From Ectothiorhodospiraceae bacterium (lineage in GTDB: Bacteria; Pseudomonadota; Gammaproteobacteria; GCA-002705445; GCA-002716945): DNA of 64,000 nt. Position numbers and translations under genes: made by a program. The notes under the pieces are model-generated. The model saw only the letters and a list, made by a program, of their open reading frames with translations, had not been told where the DNA came from and ran no database searches. Shown here in pieces: positions 57,821-64,000 of this stretch (positions are counted from its first letter, which is position 1; every line of letters starts with the position of its first letter). Where the stretch lies: NCBI GenBank assembly GCA_019651095.1, contig BOXR01000001.1:158405-222404 (forward strand), read 5' to 3'.

Positions 57821-58473
57821 TTTTTTATTTCTATAGTAACAAAAAAATGACGATCTGATATAGCTTTTACAGAAGATGATATGCTAGGAAAAGAGGAGAG
57901 TTGACATTCAACTTCATAAGGTGTGTAAGCAGCTCTGAGAGAATTTTCAAAATCGTTAAGTAATACTGGATTATTACCTCCATATTTATCTAGGATAGTT
58001 AAAAGTTCATGCTCATTAGAAGGCCGAAATAAATCCATCAACACAATTTGTCCCTGTTGTCGACTAAATTGAATGACTTTTCCCAAAACTTTTTGGAGAT
58101 TTGACATGGTGCAGAACACTGTTGCTGATAAGAATATCAAAACTTTTCTCCGAAAGATGTGTATCCTCATACCTTCTTTGAATAATTTTAATATCGTCAA
58201 TATTATTGACGCTCATCTTTTTGAGAATTCATCAAGCATCGCTGAGGAACCGTCCAGAACTGTTATTTTACTTTTGGTCTTCTTGTATATTTCGATTGGT
58301 ATTTCACCATCACCACAACCAACATCCAATATTTTTGTTTCATCTGTGATTGAGCAAAACTCAAATAGTTTTTCTAAAAATAATTCATTTGAATTTGAAA
58401 AATCAGCATTTGCATAGGCATATGCCTGTTCTTTTTGTTCCATCAAATCTGGTTCTGGGACTCGCTTCAACAA
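57817..58473 (-). CDS. Class I SAM-dependent methyltransferase, interrupted by indels
   Basis: A probable small-molecule methyltransferase of unknown substrate. The start region (TTG at 58473) reads RVPEPDLMEQKEQAYAYANA and continues ADFSNSN, a conserved opening of one methyltransferase family. The SAM motif I is in ILDVGCGDGEIPIEIY near residue 48, and ITVLDGSSAMLDEF is the next strand. The frame breaks near 58205. A later part in another frame reads ILISNSVLHHVKSP, the motif IV region, then from about 58065 SRQQGQIVLMDLFRP and on to the stop at 57817. The repaired length is about 218 residues. It overlaps both lysA and dapF by a few bases. Confidence 0.72.
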
Positions 58474-59702
58474 CTTTCGTTTTCAATGATTTGATCAAGT
58501 GTGTCTGAAGATCTAATGAGTTTGATTTCACTATTAGAGATCATATACTCTGCTGGTCTTGGTCTAGTATTATAATTCGATGACAATACTGAACCATACG
58601 CTCCCACGTCTTGAATAACTAGTAAGTCACCTGATTTGCAGTTAAGTTTTCTCTCTTTGCCTATAAAGTCACTACTCTCGCAAACAGGGCCCACGACATC
58701 ATAAACTTTATTTGGCATCTCACTTTTTCTTGTTGGCGTAATCTCATGGTATGCTCCGTATAGTGGAGGGCGCATAAGTTCGGACATACTTGCATCTATG
58801 ATTAGGAAATTTTTGCACTCGACTCTTTGACATATTGAACCTGACTGACTAATATTCCACAGTCGCCCACAATAGATCGTCCTGGTTCGAAGATAATATT
58901 TAAATCTAAATCTGAAAGAGAGTTAATAATAGTTTTTACATACTCAGATTTGTCTACAAGTTTTTCGCCTTTATAACTAATTCCTAAACCTCCACCAACA
59001 TCTATGTGACTAAGTTTTATATCAATTGTATCAAGCTTCTGTATTAGCTTTTTGACAGACGAGATTGAATCTAGGTATGGTTCTATTGACATTATCTGTG
59101 ATCCAATATGAAAATCGATGCCAACTATATTAATGGAATCTAGTTGTTTTGCTTTTTTATAAATTTCAAATGCATCTTCATAGGCAATTCCAAATTTGTT
59201 CTCACGCATACCTGTTGAGATATATGGGTGTGTTTTGACCTTAACGTCAGGATTAATTCTTATAGATATGTCTGCTTTTAGTTTCATAAGGGATGCCTGA
59301 GAGTTAATAGCAAATAGTTCCTCTTCAGATTCGACGTTGAAACATAGAATTTTATTATTCAGAGCATATGCAATTTCCTCTTTTGTTTTTCCTACTCCTG
59401 AATAAACTATTCGTTTTTGAATTAGCCCCAGCCTTTATTGCACGATGGAGTTCGCCTTTTGATACAACATCAAATCCCATGCCTTGAGATGCAATTAACT
59501 TTAAAAGCGATAAATTGGAGTTGGCTTTTACAGAATAACAAAATAATGTTTTTTGAGAGGCGTCAGATATGTAATCTTTAATGTTTTTCTTTATTGAGTC
59601 CTCTGAATAAATATAAAACGGAGTTTTAATATTCTTCGCAATATCTTCAATCGCTATGCCGTCAAAAAAAAGATTATCGTTTTTGTATTCTAGACTTTTC
59701 AA
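58467..59702 (-). CDS. lysA: Diaminopimelate decarboxylase, interrupted by two indels
   Basis: This PLP enzyme makes lysine from meso-diaminopimelate. The start is TTG at 59702, 2 bases after the lptM stop. The first piece has TPFYIYSEDSIKKNIKDY and LFCYSVKANSNLSLLKLIAS with the PLP lysine. An extra T in the plus strand at 59414-59418 breaks the frame; removing it gives SKRIVYSGVGKTKEEIAYAL. The middle has RINPDVKVKTHPYISTGMRE, FHIGSQI and HIDVGGGLGI. A missing base at 58810-58814 gives the second break. The end has MRPPLYGAYHEI, GPVCESSDFIG and QDVGAYGSVLSSNYNTRPRP. The repaired length is about 411 residues. Confidence 0.9.
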
Positions 59703-59704
59703 AG

Positions 59705-59827
59705 TTAATTACTAATTGAAATGATATTTTCCGCAGGAGAGAGTGGGCCTTTGTTGCCACAACCATAAATAAGCATCAGAGATGTAGACAAGACTATAAG
59801 TAAAATAAATTTTTTATATGTATTCAT
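59705..59827 (-). CDS. lptM: Small LptM/YifL-type outer-membrane lipoprotein
   Basis: A 40-residue lipoprotein precursor. It has a basic start MNTYKKF, a hydrophobic core, and the lipobox LIYG-C with cysteine 23, followed by GNKGPLSPAE, the hallmark CGxKGPL of the LptM (YifL, LppL) family. In E. coli LptM assists maturation of the LPS transport protein LptD. Its place directly upstream of lysA and dapF matches the lppL-lysA-dapF order of pseudomonads. It is very short but the match is distinctive. Confidence 0.85.
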   Translation of the reverse strand: MNTYKKFILLIVLSTSLMLIYGCGNKGPLSPAENIISISN

Positions 59828-59884
59828 ATGATTAGTTATATTATAGTCTAATTCATGCTGACATATAACGGAGTTTTGTGATAA

Positions 59885-60517
59885 ATGAACCTAGATGTAA
59901 TTACTGTAGGTGAGAAAAGTACTGCAGACATCGTGCTTATTTGGTTTCATGGGTATGGTGCAAATAACTGGGGATTTGAGCCATTTATTAAACTTTTAAA
60001 CCTAAACTTAGATGGAAGGTTACATGTAGTCATGCCAAATGCTCCTATAGATAACGGTAAAAGGTCTTGGTATCCACTACCAACAACAGATAATGGTTCT
60101 GTAGTCGAGGATGATGAAGGCATAATGAACTCAAAAAAAATTTTAGCTGGAGCGCTTCATGAACATATAGATAAGGATAAGAGATTGTATTTAGGTGGTT
60201 TCTCACAAGGTGCTGCTCTTTCTTTATCAATGGGACTAAATAATGATGTGAGGGCTGATGGAATAATTGCAATATCTGGATATGTCCCGTCAGCCTCAAA
60301 AATCAATATTGTGGATCATAATAAAGATATATATGTCGCGCACGGAAAAAATGATACGACTATTTCTATTGAAACTCACAAAAAGTCAGTAAGTTTTTTA
60401 GAAGAGAACAATCTTTCTTATACAGAGTATGTAGATGATTGTGGACACACTATAAGCAAAGGCATGATCAGCAGTTTGAGTAAATGGATGTATGATAGGC
60501 TTCAAAGGGCAGATTAA
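59885..60517 (+). CDS. Phospholipase/carboxylesterase family hydrolase
   Basis: An alpha/beta hydrolase related to bacterial carboxylesterases and acyl-protein thioesterases. It has 210 residues. IVLIWFHGYGANNWGFEPFI near residue 20, VMPNAPIDNGKRSWYPL, the nucleophile in LYLGGFSQGAALSLSMGL near residue 103, the aspartate in VAHGKNDTTISIETH and the histidine in VDDCGHTISKGM complete the triad. No signal peptide is visible. The physiological ester is not known. It is convergent with the next gene across a hairpin, and divergent from lptM. Confidence 0.9.
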   Translation: MNLDVITVGEKSTADIVLIWFHGYGANNWGFEPFIKLLNLNLDGRLHVVMPNAPIDNGKRSWYPLPTTDNGSVVEDDEGIMNSKKILAGALHEHIDKDKRLYLGGFSQGAALSLSMGLNNDVRADGIIAISGYVPSASKINIVDHNKDIYVAHGKNDTTISIETHKKSVSFLEENNLSYTEYVDDCGHTISKGMISSLSKWMYDRLQRAD

Positions 60518-60526
60518 CTGCCCTTT
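60504..60526. terminator. Hairpin between convergent genes, likely bidirectional terminator
   Basis: AAAGGGCAG (60504-60512) pairs with CTGCCCTTT (60518-60526) around loop ATTAA. The stop of the carboxylesterase gene lies in the loop, and the stop of the opposing gene is 12 bases further. The T run is part of the stem in both directions, so the structure can serve both strands. Confidence 0.65.
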
Positions 60527-60537
60527 AAATTAACACG

Positions 60538-60894
60538 TTAGTCGCGATGCCTTTGTGCAGCAGCCATTGCAGTTTCACTTCCGTATTTCTCATTGATTTT
60601 TTCAACTGATTCAAAGTGGTCTGCTCGTCTGTGTGTAAGGCACATACCTTTTTTGTCAACGCCCCAAAGTGCATAGGCGATGAAGGTTTTGAGATGATCT
60701 GGTGTCTGATCCATATGCGGAATTCCAAAACGAATCAACAGGTTATTTCTGTCGGCTCCGCTTGCTTTTTGTTCCTTCATAATTCTTTGGACCTCTACCT
60801 GAAGGTCTTTTACATCCTCGCCATTCCATGAACCTACTTTGGTTCCATCTGGCAATATGATGTCATCTCCTTGTGGTACTGGATGATCTGGCAT
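60538..60894 (-). CDS. Unrecognised conserved-looking 118-residue soluble protein
   Basis: I do not recognise this protein. It starts MPDHPVPQGDDIILPDGTKV, continues through GSWNGEDVKDLQVEVQRIMK and LLIRFGIPHMDQTPDHLKTF, and has ALWGVDKKGMCLTHRRADHF with the single cysteine before a C-terminal KINEKYGSETAMAAAQRHRD. It is hydrophilic, rich in histidine, aspartate and methionine, with no signal peptide or membrane segment. The DNA is G+C-richer than its surroundings, about 44% in the 240 bases I counted (60541-60780). The ribosome site AGGAGGAG is the strongest I noticed in the window. These point to a real, well-expressed gene, possibly monocistronic, with unknown function. Confidence 0.75.
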   Translation of the reverse strand: MPDHPVPQGDDIILPDGTKVGSWNGEDVKDLQVEVQRIMKEQKASGADRNNLLIRFGIPHMDQTPDHLKTFIAYALWGVDKKGMCLTHRRADHFESVEKINEKYGSETAMAAAQRHRD

Positions 60895-60898
60895 TTTA

Positions 60899-60906
60899 CT
60901 CCTCCT
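60899..60906 (-). promoter_or_regulatory. Very strong ribosome binding site
   Basis: On the minus strand AGGAGGAG stands 4 bases before the ATG of the 118-residue protein. Most genes here have weak or overlapping ribosome sites, so this near-perfect anti-16S match stands out and fixes the start. Confidence 0.8.
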
Positions 60907-60963
60907 GTAAATTTACCCTATTAGACTTGATATATTACAAAATTCGAAAGATACTAACAAGCA

Positions 60964-61325
60964 CTATTGGCATGGAAAGGCTTGTATGTAACCATTTCTC
61001 AAAGCTAAACCCAAAAGCTGCTCGTTCTCATACTTTTTAAAAAAACCCGGCTTTGTACTAATTGTTTTAGCTATCATCTCTCTGAGCATTTCTGCTGGTA
61101 GCTGAACGTTCCCAGGTTTACAGTACAGCTGAATATTATGTTTCCGTAATAGTATTCTGATGCCCACTCTAGTCCACTTTCAAGCCCAAATACATAAGAA
61201 TCATAGGATTCAGGGTTATTGATATACTCCTTAATTGTGGGGATACTATCTGAGGAATTGACATTCAGACTGATAAATAATGGTAGTGCAGCGAATATGT
61301 AAAACAGATTCTTATTTATATCCAT
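60964..61325 (-). CDS. Rap1a/Tai-like secreted protein, interrupted by one indel
   Basis: A small exported protein. The start MDINKNLFYIFAALPLFISL is a signal peptide ending near NVNSSDS. The mature part has TIKEYINNPESYDSYVFGLE, then after a frame break near 61125-61145 it reads IQLYCKPGNVQLPAEMLREM and ends LLGLALRNGYIQAFPCQ. A YC-x-P segment with AL-x-x-AFPC at the end, two cysteines likely bonded, is the Rap1a/Tai pattern. Named members are immunity proteins of type VI secretion effectors, but similar solitary proteins exist in genomes without such systems, and no effector is nearby. The repaired length is about 120 residues. It overlaps argH by 14 bases. Confidence 0.65.
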
Positions 61326-62703
61326 TTTTCTCTAGAGAGGCTAAGATTTTTTTTGCAGATTTTTTGACATTAAGTGGTGATGTTGATCCTGAAGCTATTT
61401 TTTTGTGTATTGACTTTTCTATGTTAATTGCAGAGTAGACATCGTCTCCTATAATTTTTGAGAACTTATTGAAATCTTTTAGAGGCAAATCGTCTAGGGC
61501 AGTATTCTTCAATTCTGCATGTCTTACTATTTTTCCAACTATCTCATGTGAATCTCTGAATGGTGTGCCTTTCATTGTCAAATAATCAGCGAGGTCAGTG
61601 GCATTTGAATAACCTTGTTTAGAAAAGCTCAAAGCTCTTTTTTGATTAACTGTTAATGTTAAAATTAATCTCGGCATTAAGTTCAAACATGATAGAACCT
61701 CTGATATAGATTCTATTATAATGCCTTTGTCCTCTTGCATGTCTCTGTTATAAGTTAGAGGCAATCCTTTCATTAGTACAAGAAGCGAAGTCAGTGCTCC
61801 TATAGCAGATCCGCATTTGCCTCTTATTAATTCTGGGACATCCGGGTTTTTCTTTTGAGGCATAATCGATGACCCTGTACAAAATGCTTCATCGATATCC
61901 ACAAGCTTGATGTGTGTGTTCATCCAGTAGATTAGCTCCTCAGATATTCTAGATAAATGCATCATAACCATAGAGCAAGAGTAAGCAAAATCACAGACAA
62001 AGTCTCTGTCACTAACTGCATCCATGGAGTTTGCTGATATTGTTTTAAAACCAAGTTTCTTTGCTACTGACTTCCTATCTATGGGATAAGGTGTCCCAGA
62101 AAGTGCAGCACTCCCAAGTGGCATCACATTGATAACTTCTCTTACACTATCAAGTCTCTGCTCGTCCCTTTGTAACATCTCATGCCATGCCAATAAATGA
62201 TGTCCAAAAGTAATGGGTTGTGCCAGCTGCATGTGTGTGTAACCTGGGAAGACAACATTTGAATTATCAAGGGCTGTGATAGCTATCGCATATCTTGTGT
62301 CTTTAATCTTTTTTAGTATCAAATCAACGCAATCTCGTAGATATAATCTGAGATCAGTAGAAACAAGATCATTTCTTGATCTACCCATGTGTATTTTCTT
62401 GCCAAGATCTCCGACCTCTTTTGTGAGAGCTTGCTCAATATTCATATGGACATCTTCTAGATTGATTGATAGAGAAAGCTTTCCATCATTATATTTTTTT
62501 TGAATCGTTTGAAGGCCTTTGCATATTTTATTCGATTCTGATTTCGTAATGATCTTACATTCACAAAGCATTTGTGCATGTGCCATACAAACTTTAATAT
62601 CAGAATCAAACAATAGATGGTCGACACTAACGCTTTCAGAAAATTCGAGCACCTCTTTATCGAGGCTTTTCTTAAACCTGCCAGACCAAGTCGCGTTTTT
62701 CAC
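61312..62703 (-). CDS. argH: Argininosuccinate lyase
   Basis: It splits argininosuccinate into arginine and fumarate. The 463 residues include WSGRFKKSLDKEVLEFSESV at the start, EDVHMNIEQALTKEVGD, GKKIHMGRSRNDLVSTDLRL near residue 105, FPGYTHMQLAQPITFGHHLL with the catalytic histidine, and the signature TGSSIMPQKKNPDVPELIRG near residue 280 with the catalytic serine. It is divergent from hemC across 72 bases, and argH-hemC adjacency is common in Gammaproteobacteria. Confidence 0.97.
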   Translation of the reverse strand: MKNATWSGRFKKSLDKEVLEFSESVSVDHLLFDSDIKVCMAHAQMLCECKIITKSESNKICKGLQTIQKKYNDGKLSLSINLEDVHMNIEQALTKEVGDLGKKIHMGRSRNDLVSTDLRLYLRDCVDLILKKIKDTRYAIAITALDNSNVVFPGYTHMQLAQPITFGHHLLAWHEMLQRDEQRLDSVREVINVMPLGSAALSGTPYPIDRKSVAKKLGFKTISANSMDAVSDRDFVCDFAYSCSMVMMHLSRISEELIYWMNTHIKLVDIDEAFCTGSSIMPQKKNPDVPELIRGKCGSAIGALTSLLVLMKGLPLTYNRDMQEDKGIIIESISEVLSCLNLMPRLILTLTVNQKRALSFSKQGYSNATDLADYLTMKGTPFRDSHEIVGKIVRHAELKNTALDDLPLKDFNKFSKIIGDDVYSAINIEKSIHKKIASGSTSPLNVKKSAKKILASLEKNGYK

Positions 62704-62743
62704 AATATTCCTCTAGAAATTTTAATATCTTTCTTAATGCCAG

Positions 62744-62749
62744 TATACT
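62744..62749 (+). promoter_or_regulatory. Possible -10 element of hemC
   Basis: TATACT at 62744-62749 lies 26 bases before the hemC ATG in the gap between divergent argH and hemC. A weak -35, TTTAAT at 62721-62726, stands 17 bases upstream. It is the best candidate I see in this gap, but it is only a prediction. Confidence 0.35.
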
Positions 62750-62775
62750 ATATGTGAATTTCTGGTAATACAACT

Positions 62776-63687
62776 ATGCAGGATAATATAAAACTAGCTA
62801 CCCGTGAAAGTCCCTTGGCGCTACGACAGGCAAATATAGTTAAAGAGTATTTACTAGACAATAATGTCTTCAATAAAATAGATATTGTTGCCATGTCTAC
62901 CAGCGGTGATAGAGCTGATAATGAGACCTTTAAGAGGAACGGAGGCAAAGGCTTATTTCTTAAAGAACTAGAAAATGCTCTTATTGAGGGTAAGGCCCAT
63001 ATTGCAGTGCATTCTATGAAAGATGTGCCCGCTAGAGTAAATGATGGATTTTTGATATCAAGCATTATGGAGAGAGAGGATCCCTGTGACGTGTTCATAT
63101 CAAATTCTTATAAAAGTATAGAGGAGATATCAATTGGAACGATAGGCTCATCCAGTCCGCGGAGACAAGCAATGATAAAGAGTTTAGGAAAAAATATAAA
63201 CGTCGTTGAGATGAGAGGTAACATCAACACCAGACTAAAAAAGCTTAAAAATTCAAATATAGATGGAATCATATTGGCTAAAGCCGGTCTTCGTAGGATG
63301 GAAATGGATAGCCTAATAACACAGAATCTCAGTGTCGAGTCATTTGTACCCTCGCCAGGACAAGGTGTATTGTGCATAGAATGTTTAAGTCAACACAGCG
63401 AGATTATGAGTAAGATTAAGAAGATAGTACATCTAAATACAGAAATATGTGTTTCAGCTGAGAGAATATTTGCTGCTCAGATGGATGGGGATTGTATGTC
63501 ACCAATAGGTGCTCATGCGACAATCCAAAAAGATTTAATTTCTATTACTGGGTTTGTTGCCACAGCTGATGGTACAAGATATATCAGAAATAAAATTGAA
63601 GGTAACAAGAACAACTATAAGGACCTGTCAACAAAACTCTCAAATTTATTCATTAAAATGGGCTCTAAAGGTATGCTGAAATGTTAG
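62776..63687 (+). CDS. hemC: Hydroxymethylbilane synthase (porphobilinogen deaminase)
   Basis: It polymerises four porphobilinogens to hydroxymethylbilane. The 303 residues include LATRESPLALRQANIVKEYL at the start, GGKGLFLKELENALIEGKAH and IAVHSMKDVPA with the catalytic aspartate near residue 83, GTIGSSSPRRQAMIKSLG, and MDGDCMSPIGAHA near residue 240 with the cysteine that carries the dipyrromethane cofactor. Its stop overlaps the hemD start by 7 bases. Confidence 0.97.
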   Translation: MQDNIKLATRESPLALRQANIVKEYLLDNNVFNKIDIVAMSTSGDRADNETFKRNGGKGLFLKELENALIEGKAHIAVHSMKDVPARVNDGFLISSIMEREDPCDVFISNSYKSIEEISIGTIGSSSPRRQAMIKSLGKNINVVEMRGNINTRLKKLKNSNIDGIILAKAGLRRMEMDSLITQNLSVESFVPSPGQGVLCIECLSQHSEIMSKIKKIVHLNTEICVSAERIFAAQMDGDCMSPIGAHATIQKDLISITGFVATADGTRYIRNKIEGNKNNYKDLSTKLSNLFIKMGSKGMLKC

Positions 63688-64000
63688 ATGTTATTTTGGT
63701 ATCAAACTATTCAATGAAAGAAGAGTTAGAACAATCACTTAAATCTAATAACTATAAATTTCACGATCTGATGATACAGGATATTAACCATATTGAGAGA
63801 TATCCAATCGATGATGAATACAAGACTATAATTATTCAAAGTGCAAATGCTATTAAGAAAATAGATTCTAGCAACAATCATATTTATAACGCGAAGTATA
63901 TTTATGGTATTGGTCCGAACTGCAGAAGTTGGGTACAGAGAAAATTCAGCTTAGGCTGCATAATACCTGAACATGACTATTCGAGCTCTGGGCTAATAGA
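63681..64000 (+). CDS. hemD: Probable uroporphyrinogen-III synthase, C-terminus cut by window edge
   Basis: It would close and invert the D ring of hydroxymethylbilane. The ATG at 63681 overlaps the hemC stop (ATGTTAG), and about 106 residues are visible before the window ends. HemD sequences are poorly conserved. The visible DVILVSNYSMKEELEQSLKS and IIIQSANAIKKID fit the first half, where TSxxAV is usual. The assignment rests mainly on its position after hemC in the common hemC-hemD order. Confidence 0.75.
   Translation, partial: MLDVILVSNYSMKEELEQSLKSNNYKFHDLMIQDINHIERYPIDDEYKTIIIQSANAIKKIDSSNNHIYNAKYIYGIGPNCRSWVQRKFSLGCIIPEHDYSSSGLI

Noticed and set aside
1-64000. CRISPR arrays, insertion sequences, rRNA genes, prophage or defence islands
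   Set aside because: Reading through, I saw no regularly spaced repeats, transposase, rRNA-like blocks or known defence proteins. Gaps between genes are too short to hide them.

Overview
The window looks like a stretch of the chromosome of a low-G+C, compact-genome gammaproteobacterium. By eye it is roughly one-third G+C, nearly all coding, and carries no rRNA, CRISPR array, insertion sequence or prophage. The assignment rests on gene neighbourhoods familiar from Gammaproteobacteria: hisF-hisE-tatABC, trkA/fmt/def, tsaC-hemF-aroE, nudE/cysQ/yrfG, rpoD next to a tRNA-Ile2(CAU), lptM-lysA-dapF-xerC with hslVU, and argH/hemC-hemD. A lipid A acyltransferase shows a Gram-negative envelope. Oxygen-dependent HemF and the cytochrome c maturation genes suggest aerobic respiration. 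The species cannot be named from the sequence alone.

Layout. 1-4435 (minus): rpe-trpE-trpG-trpD-trpC. 4545-6501 (plus): a pseudoazurin-type blue copper protein, purC and bioD. 6481-13618 (minus): a central-carbon operon, thioredoxin-like protein-tkt-gap-pgk-pyk-class I aldolase. 13736-16891 (plus): rpoD, msrA, a tRNA without an encoded CCA end, and a DUF3050 protein. 16959-28786 (minus): gpmA, tatCBA, hisE/F/A/H/B, a DUF3530 hydrolase, prolyl aminopeptidase, lipid A acyltransferase, trkH, trkA, fmt and def. 28867-43671 (mostly plus): topA, tsaC, hemF, hemB, aroE, a Fae-like protein, ubiA, bioB, bioF, coaBC, dut, a phosphohexomutase, argB and a TauE-type permease, with two minus-strand genes between (thioesterase, gamma-carbonic anhydrase). 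43668-50965: pyrE, exonuclease III, ampG, rraA, ccmA, ccmB, ccmC, cysQ, nudE and yrfG. 50933-59827 (minus): ubiC, recG, ridA, DUF971, hslU, hslV, xerC, dapF, a methyltransferase, lysA and lptM. 59885-64000: a carboxylesterase, an unrecognised 118-residue protein, a Rap1a/Tai-like secreted protein, argH, hemC and the start of hemD.

Together the genes describe a prototrophic aerobe: tryptophan, histidine, lysine and arginine synthesis, biotin, coenzyme A, heme and ubiquinone synthesis, lower glycolysis/gluconeogenesis with transketolase, and Tat export. The least ordinary items are a formaldehyde-activating-enzyme homologue whose presumed catalytic histidine position is a glutamate, the blue copper protein, and the unrecognised small protein with a very strong ribosome binding site.

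A caution for the reader: at least thirteen conserved genes (trpE, rpe, the pseudoazurin, fba, tkt, rpoD, the phosphohexomutase, the TauE permease, ampG, dapF, the methyltransferase, lysA, the Rap1a-like gene) are interrupted by single-base indels, often in homopolymers. Where I tried, adding or removing one base restores the family sequence, so I read these as sequencing or assembly errors and annotate full spans. I found no convincing new multi-gene system.
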